Translations under genes and position numbers: made by a program
Shown: piece by piece, positions 15,209 to 25,352 of the stretch
Numbering within the stretch: the first letter of the stretch is position 1
Layout: every line of letters starts with the position of its first letter
From: Tenacibaculum soleae
GTDB lineage: Bacteria; Bacteroidota; Bacteroidia; Flavobacteriales; Flavobacteriaceae
Reading direction: 5' to 3'
Assembly: GCF_001693415.1 (NCBI RefSeq)
Contig: NZ_MAKX01000001.1
Span: 1,010,047-1,074,046, forward strand
DNA: 64,000 nt
The notes under the pieces: model-generated
Told to the model about the DNA's origin: nothing
Seen by the model: the letters and a program-made list of their open reading frames with translations, nothing else
Databases searched by the model: none

Positions 15209-17758
15209 TTAGAACTGTCTTCCAATAATAAAATGTGTTTGCCAACCAGACTTTTCAGTTGATCCAGGTAGTGGATCAAACCCATGAGCAAAATCAATAC
15301 CTAATAAACCAAAGGCAGGCATAAAAATACGAATACCCATACCAGCCGAACGTTTTAATTTAAACGGATTAAAATCACTAAAATTGTCATAAGAGTTTCC
15401 TGCTTCTAAAAATCCTAAAGTATATATTGATGCAGAAGGTTTATCAGTTATAGAATAACGTAATTCCATTTGAAATTTATTGTAAATAGAACCTCCGTCA
15501 ATAGATGATATTCTATTGTTTTCATATCCTCTTAAACCGATTGTTTCACGACCATCTAGTTGTCCTTGTGCTATACCATCACCTCCTACAAAATATCTTT
15601 CTACAGGAGTTAAGCCTAGTTTGTCATTGTAAGAACCTAAATACCCCATTTCAAAATTAGACATTAACACTAATTTATTAGCTAATGATGTATACCATTT
15701 ACCTTTCGCAGTAATTTTGTAGTATTCTAGCCATTTATATTTATCAGACAAATAAGCTTGTCTTTCATCATCTGTAGGGAAATCAGGTTCTGTATAATCT
15801 TTTCCATTAACCAAAGAGTATGGAAATGTAGCTTTAGCACTTAGTGAAAAGTCTGAACCATAGGTTGGGAAAATTAAAGTAGGTCCCGCAGAATTTCGCC
15901 CGAAAGCAACTGTATAGGCTAGATTATTTAAGTTACCATCACTAATAACATCATTAGATGAGCCTACTCTGTAGCCATAGTTTTGTAAGTCTATTCTTTG
16001 ATAACTTATAGTTTGTGACAATGAAAAGTAATCATCTGGCCAAGTTAAACGTTTACCTAAGCCTACAGATGCTCCAATAATACTTAAGCTTTGATTTTTA
16101 TCAACAGAGTTTGTATTGTAGTCGTATCTATATTGATTTGATAAGTATACAGAAAAAGATAATGATTGTGGTTTTTTACCCCCTAACCATGGTTCTGTAA
16201 AAGAAAAGCTATAGGTATTGTAAGTTCTACTAGTTTGTAAACGAAGTGATAACTTTTGTCCATCTCCCATAGGTAATGGTTTATAAGCTTCTTTGTTAAA
16301 GATATTTCTAATAGAAAAATTATTAAAAGATAACCCTAGTGTACCTATAAAAGATCCACCACCATAACCACCTTGTAGTTCTATTTGACTACCACCTTTT
16401 TCAGCAACAGAGAATTCAATGTCAGCTGTTTTATTTTGATAATTTGGCTTTACATCAGGGGTTACATTTGCATCAAAAAAACCTAATTGCCCAATTTCAC
16501 GTATAGAACGAATGATGTTTTGACGGCTAAATAAATCTCCTGGTTTTACACGTAATTCTCTATAAATAACATGGTCATTTGTTTTATCGTTACCTGCTAC
16601 GCTTACCTTCTTTATGGTAGCTTGCTCATCTTCACGTATACGAACCTCAACAGTAATAGAATCATTACTAACTTTTGTTTCAATTGCGTTTATTTGAGAA
16701 AATAAGTATCCATTGTTATGGTATAAGGTTTGAATATCTTGAGAATCAGGAGTTCCATCACCTGAAATACGTTCTTTTAAAACTTTACCGTTATAGATAT
16801 CACCTTTTTCAATACGTAACAAGCTGTGTAAAAATTCATTAGAATATTCTTTGTTACCTATGAATTTAATTTCTTTGAAACGGTATTGGCGACCTTCCTC
16901 TAATGCTATTTCTAGATTAATGGTGTTATCATCATTCCATGTTAAATTGTCAGATATAATACGTGCGTCTCTATATCCTGTTTCACTGTATTTTTCAAGT
17001 ATACTTTCTAAGTCTGCCTTGTAGTCATCTAACACATATTTTGATGATTTCCAAAAACGACCTAAAACTTTACGTTTAGTGTTTTTCATTAACCCACGTA
17101 AAGCACTGTTAGACATTGCTTGGTTGCCAATAAAGTTAATTTCTTTAATTTTTATACGTCTCCCTTTATCAATAAAAATATTCATACTAACGGTGTTAAT
17201 GTCAGTAGTATCTTTTTTAGTTGTTAAAGATACTTTTGTTTTTAAAAAACCTTTGTCGGTGTATTTTTTCTTAATAAAGTTTCTGGTAGTTATAATTAGG
17301 TTATCGGTAACCATAACACCTTTTTTTAGCTCAGTTTCTTTTTTTAAATCTCTTGCTTTAGATTTGCTAACACCTGAAATTGATATATCGGTTAACTGAG
17401 GTAATTCTGTAACATCAAATAAAAGATAAACAGTTTCTCCATCTTTTTTTGATAAATAAACATCTACATCACTAAATTGTTTACTTTCATAAAGCTTTTT
17501 TATAGCACTAGTAAGTTTATCTCCTGGAAGTTTTATAGGCTGTCCATCAATCAAGCCAGTATAAACTCTTATGGTTTGTTCACTGAATTTTTGTAAACCT
17601 GTAACAGTAATACCTCCTAGAATATATTGCTCCCCTTTTTTGTAGGAAATAATATTGCTGTTAGCAGTACTATCTTTAACTATTGTGTTTTGTGCTTGTG
17701 TTTTCGCTGATAAAAAAGCGATTAAAAATACTACTATATAAGAATATTTATTCATCAT
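15209..17758 (-). CDS. bamA: outer membrane protein assembly factor BamA
   Basis: The protein of about 849 residues has a signal peptide ending near AKTQAQ, five POTRA repeats (about residues 50-440) and a C-terminal 16-strand barrel. The barrel contains the conserved VRGF-like loop, here GLRGYENNRIS. I start at the ATG at 17758, ten codons inside the longest frame. That start gives a clean signal peptide and a short overlap with uppS. BamA folds and inserts outer-membrane proteins and is co-transcribed with the two OmpH chaperones. Confidence 0.93.
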   Translation of the reverse strand: MMNKYSYIVVFLIAFLSAKTQAQNTIVKDSTANSNIISYKKGEQYILGGITVTGLQKFSEQTIRVYTGLIDGQPIKLPGDKLTSAIKKLYESKQFSDVDVYLSKKDGETVYLLFDVTELPQLTDISISGVSKSKARDLKKETELKKGVMVTDNLIITTRNFIKKKYTDKGFLKTKVSLTTKKDTTDINTVSMNIFIDKGRRIKIKEINFIGNQAMSNSALRGLMKNTKRKVLGRFWKSSKYVLDDYKADLESILEKYSETGYRDARIISDNLTWNDDNTINLEIALEEGRQYRFKEIKFIGNKEYSNEFLHSLLRIEKGDIYNGKVLKERISGDGTPDSQDIQTLYHNNGYLFSQINAIETKVSNDSITVEVRIREDEQATIKKVSVAGNDKTNDHVIYRELRVKPGDLFSRQNIIRSIREIGQLGFFDANVTPDVKPNYQNKTADIEFSVAEKGGSQIELQGGYGGGSFIGTLGLSFNNFSIRNIFNKEAYKPLPMGDGQKLSLRLQTSRTYNTYSFSFTEPWLGGKKPQSLSFSVYLSNQYRYDYNTNSVDKNQSLSIIGASVGLGKRLTWPDDYFSLSQTISYQRIDLQNYGYRVGSSNDVISDGNLNNLAYTVAFGRNSAGPTLIFPTYGSDFSLSAKATFPYSLVNGKDYTEPDFPTDDERQAYLSDKYKWLEYYKITAKGKWYTSLANKLVLMSNFEMGYLGSYNDKLGLTPVERYFVGGDGIAQGQLDGRETIGLRGYENNRISSIDGGSIYNKFQMELRYSITDKPSASIYTLGFLEAGNSYDNFSDFNPFKLKRSAGMGIRIFMPAFGLLGIDFAHGFDPLPGSTEKSGWQTHFIIGRQF

Positions 17759-18503
17759 TGGTCTCAATCTGTTCACTTGTTTTTCCAAATCTTCTCTCTC
17801 TATTTTGATAATCTATTACAGCCTCAAAAAGGTGTTCCTTTCTAAAGTCGGGCCATAGGGTTTCGGTAAAATATAGTTCGGCATATGCAATTTGCCAAAG
17901 TAAAAAATTACTAATTCTTTGTTCCCCACTTGTACGTATCATTAAATCAACGTCGGGCAAATTAAACGTATATAAATGGTTATTTATAATTTTTTCATCT
18001 ATTTTTTCAATATCTAGTTCGTTATTAACAACTTTTTTAGATATGTTTTTGATTGTATTAACAATTTCTTCTCTTGAACCATAGCTTAAAGCAAAGGTTA
18101 AAGTAATTTTTGTATTGTTTTTAGTTTCTGTAATTACTTTTGTTAGTATTTTTTGAGCATTACTAGGTAGGCTATTGATATTACCAATAGCATTTACTTT
18201 TACGTTTTTACGTTGAAAATCTGGTAATTCTTTTTTTAAAGTGTTAACCAATAGGGTCATTAAAGCATCTACTTCTAATTTTGGTCTGTTCCAGTTTTCT
18301 GTTGAAAAAGCATAAAGTGTAAGGTTTTTAACACCTATTTCAGAGGCCGCGTCAGCAGTTTCGCGAATAGCAGTTAAAGCGTTTCGGTGCCCAAAAACAC
18401 GTTGCATTCCTTTTCCTTTAGCCCATCTGCCATTACCATCCATAATAACAGCAATGTGATTTGGTACTTTTTGTAAATTAATACGATGTTGTTGTTCCGT
18501 CAT
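17748..18503 (-). CDS. uppS: isoprenyl (undecaprenyl) diphosphate synthase UppS
   Basis: The 251-residue cis-prenyltransferase makes the C55 lipid carrier for peptidoglycan and other envelope polymers. It shows the catalytic motif IAVIMDGNGRWAKG near residue 20, YAFSTENWNRP, and the C-terminal DLMIRTSGEQRISNFLLWQ and RERRFG segments. It starts one base after the DUF6089 stop and overlaps bamA, so translation is probably coupled through the operon. Confidence 0.95.
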   Translation of the reverse strand: MTEQQHRINLQKVPNHIAVIMDGNGRWAKGKGMQRVFGHRNALTAIRETADAASEIGVKNLTLYAFSTENWNRPKLEVDALMTLLVNTLKKELPDFQRKNVKVNAIGNINSLPSNAQKILTKVITETKNNTKITLTFALSYGSREEIVNTIKNISKKVVNNELDIEKIDEKIINNHLYTFNLPDVDLMIRTSGEQRISNFLLWQIAYAELYFTETLWPDFRKEHLFEAVIDYQNRERRFGKTSEQIETNDE

Positions 18504-18504
18504 A

Positions 18505-19185
18505 TTATTCTGCTAATCCTTTGTAACAAGGTGGTCTTCCGAAGGAATAAACAATAGAAACTCCTGTAAACATATACCAGTCGTTTCCTGTACCTCCAAA
18601 ATTTAAACTATTTATTTTCTTTGTTGTAAAATCAATATCATCTACTAAAGTAAATCGAACTCCAGTTTCTAAAGCAATAGCAAAATGATCGTCTAATCTT
18701 CCTTTAATTCCAATACCTACGGGTAATGAATATGAAAATTTATTTTTTAAACGAATTGTCGTTGGTGATGTTCTTTCAATAGGGCTACTGTAGTTAAATA
18801 CCGCAATTTCTGCTAATAAATAAGGTGTAAAAGTGGTGTTGTAATTACTGATATTATAATCAAAAAAGTTAAATTCTATACCAGCGGCAAATTCATGTAT
18901 ATTGTTAGAGAATTGTATTCCTCTATTTTTACGAAATAAGTTTTCTGCATCTTTATCGTTTCCTGAAACAGGAATATATGTGTAAGTACCTCGTAAAGCT
19001 ATTCTAGGGTTTAAATTATATTTATAAATTAATCCTGCACCTACTTTATTGGGGTATATGTAGTTTGTTCTACCTATATCACCTACGTAATTAGATCCGC
19101 CTAGAAATACACCTACTTCGTGAGTTTGTGATTGTAATGTAATTGCTGTAATAGCAAGTAGTATGAATAAAAAATATTTCTTCAT
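18505..19185 (-). CDS. DUF6089-family outer-membrane beta-barrel protein
   Basis: The 226-residue protein has a signal peptide ending near LQSQ and the start THEVGVFLGGSNYVGDIG, which I recognise as DUF6089. The rest is a run of amphipathic strands ending in VSIVYSFGRPPCYKG, consistent with an eight-strand barrel. It commonly sits immediately before uppS-bamA in Flavobacteriaceae. Its function is unknown; the operon suggests a link to envelope assembly. Confidence 0.8.
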   Translation of the reverse strand: MKKYFLFILLAITAITLQSQTHEVGVFLGGSNYVGDIGRTNYIYPNKVGAGLIYKYNLNPRIALRGTYTYIPVSGNDKDAENLFRKNRGIQFSNNIHEFAAGIEFNFFDYNISNYNTTFTPYLLAEIAVFNYSSPIERTSPTTIRLKNKFSYSLPVGIGIKGRLDDHFAIALETGVRFTLVDDIDFTTKKINSLNFGGTGNDWYMFTGVSIVYSFGRPPCYKGLAE

Positions 19186-19201
19186 GTTGAAAAATAGCGT
19201 G

Positions 19202-19209
19202 CAAATATA
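19202..19209 (-). promoter_or_regulatory. -7 promoter element of the DUF6089-uppS-bamA operon
   Basis: TATATTTG on the minus strand is an exact TAnnTTTG match 17-24 bases before the DUF6089 ATG. It gives the envelope operon its own promoter separate from nadK. A weak 9-bp inverted repeat at 19230-19238/19253-19261 just upstream may end nadK transcription. Confidence 0.6.
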
Positions 19210-19292
19210 GGGAAATGAATTTGCTTTAAAAAGTTAATAATCTGTCTTTTTGATTAACTTTTTTTTATTGATTTTATTGTGAATAGTTATAA

Positions 19293-20189
19293 TTATGAAG
19301 ACTCATTACGAGTATCTTCTCCCCATAATAACTTTTCGCGCAATGTTTTTAAATGGGATTGATTTTGTAATAAGATGCTTTTTATAGAAAAATTAGCTTT
19401 TTGTATTTTAATTTTTGTTCCTTCTGAAACTGTTGTAATACGAGAGTCTAATGATATTAAAAAATCTTTTTCGCGGGCGCTAACTTCTAATTGAATTAAA
19501 GTGTTGTCAGGAATTACCATGGGTCTTGCGTTTAAGTTGTGTGGCGCAATAGGAGTAATTACAAGGCTTTTAGAATCTGGTAAAATCACTGGTCCGTTAC
19601 AACTTAGCGAATATCCGGTAGAACCTGTTGGGGTGGATACAATAAGTCCATCTGCCCAGTAGTTTGTTAAGTATTCTTTATTTAAATATGTTTTTACTCC
19701 AATCATCGAAGTCGTATTTCTACGAGCAATTGTTATTTCATTTAAAGCAAAGTCTAATTCTGCAAACTCTTTAGCTTGTGGTGTTGTTGTTATTTGTAAT
19801 AAAGACCTTTCTTGAATAGAATACTTGTTTGCCAGTAATAAGTCAACCGATTCTTCTATTTGGTCTTTTTGAACGGTTGCTAAAAAACCTAATCTTCCTG
19901 TATTGATTCCTAAAACAGGAATATTTAAATCTCTAATATAGGTAACAGCTCTTAAAATTGTACCATCACCACCCATTGAAAACATGGCGTCAAATGAATT
20001 AGAAAGCTCTTTAAAGTGAGTGTAAGTAGGGTGTTTTTTGGTTATAATGTTGTTGTTAGTAAGTAGGTCGTAGAAATCTTTTTCAAAAAAAACAACAATA
20101 TTGTTTTTTTCTAAAACAGCGAGTAAGATTTTAATTTCTTTTTCTGCTGATATTGTATAAGTTTGACCGTAAATAGCTACTTTTTTCAC
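19293..20189 (-). CDS. nadK: NAD kinase
   Basis: The 298-residue protein phosphorylates NAD to NADP. It has the signature FSMGGDGTILRAV, the TGRLGFLA segment and the glycine-rich DGLIVSTPTGSTGYSLSCNG motif. It follows the CBS-domain gene with a 34-base gap and probably shares its transcript. Confidence 0.95.
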   Translation of the reverse strand: MKKVAIYGQTYTISAEKEIKILLAVLEKNNIVVFFEKDFYDLLTNNNIITKKHPTYTHFKELSNSFDAMFSMGGDGTILRAVTYIRDLNIPVLGINTGRLGFLATVQKDQIEESVDLLLANKYSIQERSLLQITTTPQAKEFAELDFALNEITIARRNTTSMIGVKTYLNKEYLTNYWADGLIVSTPTGSTGYSLSCNGPVILPDSKSLVITPIAPHNLNARPMVIPDNTLIQLEVSAREKDFLISLDSRITTVSEGTKIKIQKANFSIKSILLQNQSHLKTLREKLLWGEDTRNESS

Positions 20190-20223
20190 TTGTAATAATG
20201 TTTTGTTAAAAGATATGTAAAAC

Positions 20224-20883
20224 TTACATGTCTAAATATTTTTTCAAATAAGAGGCTCTGTCCTTTAATTCTTCTAGGTAAAAATCATCTTTATGTTGCG
20301 TAATTACATTATAGTCATATCTTCTAAAAGTTTGAATAATTTCATTTATTTCATCAGTAATTATTTTTAAAGTGATTTGAATATTGTCTTGATTTTCAGA
20401 TGAAATATAAAAACCAAGTAGCTTGCCATTAGTTGTTTCAACTATTTGTGCAATCTGACTCATTGAATAATCGTTTTTGTTTTTATTAACGATTAAAGTT
20501 TCACTTTCGTTGTGTAAAAAAGGACTGTCGGCAAAAGCATCCAAAATATCACTTAACTCATAATAACCTACGTAATTCATTTCTTTGTTTAAAACAGGAA
20601 TTAAATTACAATCATTGTCTGCAAAAAGCACAATTAAATCTAATAAAGTAGCTTCTTCATTGGTGTGAAAATGATCAAATAAATAAGAATATTCACTAAG
20701 TTCTTGATCTTTGTTTTCAATGGTTTGAATATCACTTTCTGGTAGACAGCCAATTAGTTTTCCATCATCAATAATCGGAATATGGGTTATCGGCAGATTT
20801 TTACATATTTTCTGAGCACATTTTACAGTGTTTTTTGAAGTAAGTGCTTTTATTTCGTCTAATATAAAGTCGTTGATATTCAT
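20224..20883 (-). CDS. CBS-domain protein with ACT-like C-terminus
   Basis: The 219-residue protein has a pair of CBS motifs over residues 1-120 ([16 protein letters not shown] and [19 protein letters not shown]). A C-terminal ACT-like region of about 80 residues follows. CBS pairs bind adenine nucleotides, so it could sense energy charge. It precedes nadK and diverges from pdxJ. The target is unknown. Confidence 0.8.
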   Translation of the reverse strand: MNINDFILDEIKALTSKNTVKCAQKICKNLPITHIPIIDDGKLIGCLPESDIQTIENKDQELSEYSYLFDHFHTNEEATLLDLIVLFADNDCNLIPVLNKEMNYVGYYELSDILDAFADSPFLHNESETLIVNKNKNDYSMSQIAQIVETTNGKLLGFYISSENQDNIQITLKIITDEINEIIQTFRRYDYNVITQHKDDFYLEELKDRASYLKKYLDM

Positions 20884-20917
20884 TATTACGAATATAGTTT
20901 AAAATGTTTTAATGATT

Positions 20918-20925
20918 TACCTTTG
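20918..20925 (+). promoter_or_regulatory. -7 promoter element of pdxJ
   Basis: TACCTTTG matches TAnnTTTG 18 bases before the ATG at 20944. It overlaps the longer frame start at 20923, which supports the internal ATG as the true start. Confidence 0.6.
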
Positions 20926-20943
20926 TGGTTTAATTTTAATGAC

Positions 20944-21657
20944 ATGACAAAGTTAAGTGTAAATATTAATAAAATTGCAACATTACGTAATTCTAGAGGT
21001 GGAGATACACCTAATTTATTAAAAGTAGCTAAAGATATTCAAGAGTTTGGTGCAGAGGGAATAACAATTCATCCACGACCAGATGAGCGTCATATTCGTT
21101 ATCAAGACGCGTATGATTTAAAATCATTAGTAACTACCGAATATAATATTGAAGGGAACCCGATTGATAAATTTACTAAAATGGTTTTAGAAATTAAGCC
21201 AACACAAGTAACTTTAGTGCCCGATAGTGTATCGCAACTTACTTCAAACGCAGGTTGGGATACGATAAAAAACCAATCTTATTTACAAGAGGTAATTGCT
21301 GAGTTTAAAAACGCAGGAATAAGAACGTCAATTTTTATTGACACGGATTTAAACTTGATTGAAGCGGCAGCAAAAACAGGAGCAGACCGTATTGAATTAT
21401 ATACCGAAGCTTTTGCAACGCAATATGATTTAGGAAATAAAAATGCAATAAAACAATATGTCGATGCTGCAGTTTTAGCGCACGATTTAGGATTAGGAGT
21501 CAATGCAGGGCATGATTTAAGTTTAGAAAATATTAAATTTTTCAAACATAATATTCCAAATTTAGCTGAGGTTTCAATAGGGCATGCACTTATTTCTGAA
21601 GCTTTATATTTAGGGTTAGAAAATGTAGTGAATATGTATTTACATAGATTACAATAA
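20944..21657 (+). CDS. pdxJ: pyridoxine 5'-phosphate synthase PdxJ
   Basis: The protein of about 237 residues catalyses the last ring-closing step of de novo vitamin B6 synthesis. It shows the N-terminal signature [19 protein letters not shown], the segment [16 protein letters not shown] and the C-terminal [11 protein letters not shown] and [12 protein letters not shown] motifs. I use the ATG at 20944 because the promoter lies over the longer start. The next gene begins one base after the stop codon. Confidence 0.95.
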   Translation: MTKLSVNINKIATLRNSRGGDTPNLLKVAKDIQEFGAEGITIHPRPDERHIRYQDAYDLKSLVTTEYNIEGNPIDKFTKMVLEIKPTQVTLVPDSVSQLTSNAGWDTIKNQSYLQEVIAEFKNAGIRTSIFIDTDLNLIEAAAKTGADRIELYTEAFATQYDLGNKNAIKQYVDAAVLAHDLGLGVNAGHDLSLENIKFFKHNIPNLAEVSIGHALISEALYLGLENVVNMYLHRLQ

Positions 21658-21658
21658 G

Positions 21659-22426
21659 ATGCAAATTTTACATTCAAAAATTTTAGGAGCAGGAAATCCA
21701 TTATTGATTTTGCACGGGTATTTTGGAATGGGTGATAATTGGAAAACTCATGCCAATCAACTTGCTAAAGACGGGTTTGAAGTGCATTTAATAGATCAAC
21801 GTAATCATGGACGTAGTTTTCATTCTGATGAATTTAATTATGAATTAATGGTAGATGATTTGTATAATTATATAACGAATCATAATTTAGAAAAGGTAAA
21901 TTTACTAGGGCATTCAATGGGAGGAAAAACAGTAATGTTATTTGCTACGGAATATCCTAAGTTAGTTGATAAGTTAGTGGTTGCAGATATTTCACCAAAA
22001 ATGTATCCACCACATCATCATGATATTTTAGATGCGTTGAATTCGATTGATTTTACGATTCAAAACTCTCGTAAACTAATTGATGAAAAATTAGCAACCT
22101 TGATCCCTGAAATTGGTGTACGTCAGTTTTTGATGAAAAGTGTATACAGAAAAACAAAAACTGAATTGGCTTTCCGATTTAATTTATCATCCTTAACAGA
22201 AAATAATAATGAAGTAGGCGTTGCATTGCCATCTTTTACCATTTTTGAAGGAGAGACTTTGTTTTTAAAAGGTGAAAATTCAGGATATATTTCATCAAAT
22301 GAAGCGCCAATTATTGAAGCTCATTTCCCGAATTCAACCATAAAAAAAATAGCCAACGCAGGGCATTGGCTGCATGCTGAAAATCCTAAGGGCTTTTATA
22401 ATGAAGTTATTAGTTTTTTAAACTAA
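21659..22426 (+). CDS. alpha/beta hydrolase, YbfF-like esterase
   Basis: The 255-residue protein has the oxyanion segment LHGYFGMGDNWK, the nucleophile elbow LLGHSMGGKTVM with the catalytic serine, and the late histidine in AGHWLHAENP. The pattern resembles YbfF-type acyl-CoA/ester hydrolases. It is tightly coupled to pdxJ, which need not mean a shared pathway. The substrate is unknown. Confidence 0.85.
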   Translation: MQILHSKILGAGNPLLILHGYFGMGDNWKTHANQLAKDGFEVHLIDQRNHGRSFHSDEFNYELMVDDLYNYITNHNLEKVNLLGHSMGGKTVMLFATEYPKLVDKLVVADISPKMYPPHHHDILDALNSIDFTIQNSRKLIDEKLATLIPEIGVRQFLMKSVYRKTKTELAFRFNLSSLTENNNEVGVALPSFTIFEGETLFLKGENSGYISSNEAPIIEAHFPNSTIKKIANAGHWLHAENPKGFYNEVISFLN

Positions 22427-22593
22427 TAAAATAAAGTAGGCTTGTAAATATAAGAGAACAAGTGTTTTTAGTTATAGGAAAAGAGATTACTTTAATAATA
22501 TTTAATTGCTGAGTTTATTTTAGTATAACTGCCAAAATTACAGTTTATTAATTTTGGTATGATTATCGCACTTGATTATAAAAAATAAAAGTA

Positions 22594-22944
22594 ATGAAAC
22601 TATTTTTAAAATTATTATTAACAGCACTAGCAGTTATTATATTAGCAAGCATTTTGCCAGGTGTAACAGTAACAAATTATGTAACAGCTATGCTTGTAGC
22701 GGTGGTAATTTCGTTATTAAATATGTTTGTGCGTCCGTTATTGGTATTTTTTACATTACCGGCTACCATTGTAACATTAGGGTTGTTTTTATTTGTGATA
22801 AACGCCGTAATTATTTTGTTTGCTAGTAACTTAGTAGGAGGTTTTGCTGTAAATGGATTTTTTACAGCGCTCTTGTTTAGTATATTATTGTCAGTATTTA
22901 GGTCGTTCTTATTTTCGTTGTTAGATGAAGAAAGAAAAGCGTAA
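22594..22944 (+). CDS. phage-holin-family (PF04020) membrane protein
   Basis: The 116-residue protein is almost entirely hydrophobic with four membrane segments and the conserved AMLVAVVISLLNMFVRPLLV region. It matches the small membrane family labelled phage holin family 4. In chromosomes these are housekeeping proteins of unknown role, not lysis proteins. No phage genes are nearby. Confidence 0.8.
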   Translation: MKLFLKLLLTALAVIILASILPGVTVTNYVTAMLVAVVISLLNMFVRPLLVFFTLPATIVTLGLFLFVINAVIILFASNLVGGFAVNGFFTALLFSILLSVFRSFLFSLLDEERKA

Positions 22945-23032
22945 AAATTCAGTTAAAAGCAAGCGTAAATAATAATTTGATTATCAGTATATAAAAGATT
23001 AAAAACAGTGTTTGTTCTTAGTAGCAAATAGC

Positions 23033-23063
23033 TTGTTTCTAAAAAAATAAAATAGTAATTTTG
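23033..23063 (+). promoter_or_regulatory. promoter of the trigger factor gene
   Basis: TTG at 23033-23035 is followed after 20 nt by TAATTTTG at 23056-23063, an exact TAnnTTTG match 29 bases before the tig ATG. Confidence 0.7.
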
Positions 23064-23092
23064 CACCCGATTTTAAAGAAACTTATTTTAAG

Positions 23093-24415
23093 ATGAATAT
23101 TACAAAAGAAAACGTAGATGCGTTAAATGCAGTTGTAAAAGTTGATATAGTTGCTGAAGATTATCAAGCTAAAGTAACAAAGCAATTAAACGATTACCGT
23201 AAAACAGCAAACATTCCAGGATTTAGAAAAGGTCAAGTGCCAATGGGAATGGTAAAAAAGCAATACGGAAAATCAATAATGATTGATGAAGTAAATAAGC
23301 TTTTACAAGAATCATTAAATAAATATTTAACAGAAGAAAAATTAGATATTTTAGGAAACCCGTTACCAAGAGTTCAAGACGATTTTAATTGGGATGCTGA
23401 AAAGTTTTCTTTTGAATTCGAATTAGGATTAGCCCCTGAGTTTGATGTAAACTTAAAGCCTAAAAATAAAGTTACCCAATATAACATCGTTGCTACTGAT
23501 GAGTTATTAGACAAAGAGGTTGAGAATATTCAAACTCGTTACGGTAAAATGATAGCTAAAGAAGAAGCTACTGAAACAGCAAACGTAACAGGTACATTTA
23601 TAAACGAAGAGAAAGAAATCAATAAGAAATCAACTGTTTCTGTAAAAGATATTAAAGGAAAAACAAACTTAAAAAAGTTTGTTGGTGCCAAAGTTGGTGA
23701 TGTTTTAGAATTAAAAACTAAAAACTTATTTGAAGACGAACATAAATTACAAGGAGCTTTAGGAGTTTCTCATGATGATGTTCACGAATTAGATGTTCCT
23801 GTAACTTTTACTATTGAAGAAATTACTGAAACAGAAGCAGCAGAATTAGATAAAGAATTATTTGATAAGTTATTTGCTGACGGAAGTGTAAGCACAGTTT
23901 CTGATTTAAAAGATAAAATTAAAGAAGATGCTGAAAAGCAATTTCAACAACAAGCAGATCAGCAATTGTTAAACGCAATTACTGAAAGCTTAGTAGAAAA
24001 TACAAAGTTTGATTTACCTGTTGAGTTTTTACAAAAGTGGTTACAAACTGCTGGTGAAAAACAGTTAACTGCTGAAGAAGCTGTTGAAGAGTATAACAAA
24101 TCTGAAAAAGGACTACGTTACCAATTAATCGAAGGAAAGGTTATGAAGGATAACGATATCAAATTAGATTATAAAGAATTGGTAGACTATGCAAAAGGAT
24201 TTATCCGTTCGCAAATGGCACAATTTGGTAACATGAACCCAGAAGAAAAAGAATTAGACGATATTGCTGGTAGAGTGTTACAAAATCAAGAAGAAGCTCA
24301 AAAATTACAATCGCAATTAATTAGCCAAAAATTATTAGCTTTTTATAAAGAAAACATGAGTTTCGATTCGAAAGAGCTTTCGTACGAAGATTTCATCAAA
24401 GAAGTATATAAATAA
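23093..24415 (+). CDS. tig: trigger factor
   Basis: The 440-residue ribosome-associated chaperone has the N-terminal ribosome-binding tail with NIPGFRKGQVPMGMVKKQYG, the trigger-factor signature loop. A degenerate middle PPIase region and a long helical C-terminal arm follow. The middle domain is short and divergent compared with E. coli, as is usual in Bacteroidota. It precedes clpP and clpX, a common neighbourhood for protein quality control. Confidence 0.93.
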   Translation: MNITKENVDALNAVVKVDIVAEDYQAKVTKQLNDYRKTANIPGFRKGQVPMGMVKKQYGKSIMIDEVNKLLQESLNKYLTEEKLDILGNPLPRVQDDFNWDAEKFSFEFELGLAPEFDVNLKPKNKVTQYNIVATDELLDKEVENIQTRYGKMIAKEEATETANVTGTFINEEKEINKKSTVSVKDIKGKTNLKKFVGAKVGDVLELKTKNLFEDEHKLQGALGVSHDDVHELDVPVTFTIEEITETEAAELDKELFDKLFADGSVSTVSDLKDKIKEDAEKQFQQQADQQLLNAITESLVENTKFDLPVEFLQKWLQTAGEKQLTAEEAVEEYNKSEKGLRYQLIEGKVMKDNDIKLDYKELVDYAKGFIRSQMAQFGNMNPEEKELDDIAGRVLQNQEEAQKLQSQLISQKLLAFYKENMSFDSKELSYEDFIKEVYK

Positions 24416-24417
24416 AT

Positions 24418-24486
24418 GTCATTGCGAAGAGTAAAACAACCTGTTTATTAAAAACTAAATTGTTTTAATTAGCCCTTCGTAAAGAC
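24418..24486. repeat. imperfect palindromic intergenic repeat
   Basis: The outer arms are GTCATTGCGAAG and its near reverse complement CTTCGTAAAGAC. The inner arms TAAAACAA and TTGTTTTA are perfectly complementary. The GTCATTGCGAAG start resembles a dispersed repeat of many Bacteroidota. It lies two bases after the tig stop codon. Confidence 0.55.
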
Positions 24487-24499
24487 AAAAAAACATAAG

Positions 24500-24528
24500 A
24501 AACCTGAATGTAAATTCAGGTTTTTTTA
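24500..24528 (+). terminator. terminator after tig
   Basis: A 10-bp stem (AAACCTGAAT with ATTCAGGTTT) and GTAA loop is followed by a T run. Confidence 0.85.
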
Positions 24529-24603
24529 GCCATAAACAGTAGTAAAATACTAACTAAATAGTTCTTATATTTACAACTTTATAACCCCAAAAACATTTTT
24601 AGA

Positions 24604-25263
24604 ATGGATTACGGAAAAGAATTTGAAAAATACGCAACAAAGCACCACGGAATAAACAGTACATATTTAGGTAAAGTAACCAGTAGTTTAACGCCATATA
24701 TAATGGAAGAACGTCAAATGAATATTACACAAATGGATGTTTTTTCTCGTTTAATGATGGATAGAATTATCTTTTTAGGTACTGGTATTAACGATCAAGT
24801 AGCTAATGTAATTCAAGCACAATTATTATTTTTAGAAAGTGTAGACGCTAATAAAGATATTTCAATTTACATCAATTCACCAGGAGGTGGAGTATATGCT
24901 GGTTTAGGTATTTATGATACCATGCAATTTATTAAGCCAGATGTAGCAACAATTTGTACAGGTATGGCAGCATCAATGGGAGCTGTATTAATGTGTGCTG
25001 GCGAAAAAGGAAAACGATCTGCTTTACCACATTCACGTATCATGATTCACCAACCATTAGGAGGCGCACAAGGACAAGCATCTGATATGGAAATTACTGT
25101 AAAAGAAATCGGAAAATTAAAAACCGAATTATACAATATTATAGCAAATCATTCAGGGCAACCTTTTGATAAAGTACATGCCGATTCTGATCGTGATTAT
25201 TGGATGAAAGCCGACGAAGCAAAAGAGTACGGAATGGTTGATGAAATTTTAACAAGAAAATAA
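24604..25263 (+). CDS. clpP: ATP-dependent Clp protease proteolytic subunit
   Basis: The 219-residue serine protease has the catalytic triad S124 (GMAASMGAVL), H149 (RIMIHQPLGG) and D198 (ADSDRDYWM). It has the normal length of ClpP and forms the proteolytic chamber for ClpX, encoded 90 bases downstream. Confidence 0.96.
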   Translation: MDYGKEFEKYATKHHGINSTYLGKVTSSLTPYIMEERQMNITQMDVFSRLMMDRIIFLGTGINDQVANVIQAQLLFLESVDANKDISIYINSPGGGVYAGLGIYDTMQFIKPDVATICTGMAASMGAVLMCAGEKGKRSALPHSRIMIHQPLGGAQGQASDMEITVKEIGKLKTELYNIIANHSGQPFDKVHADSDRDYWMKADEAKEYGMVDEILTRK

Positions 25264-25352
25264 AATACTTGCCTTAAGCTTACGTTAAAAACACACGCTG
25301 TTAATTAAGAGTGTGCTTTTTAGCCAAAGGCCTAAAGCCAAAAGCAAATAAG

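Noticed and set aside
15060..15245. A separate small protein between BamA and OmpH
   Set aside because: It overlaps the starts and ends of both genes in another frame and has no supporting signal.
22594..22944. A prophage because of the holin-family protein
   Set aside because: The family is common in bacterial chromosomes and no phage gene lies nearby.
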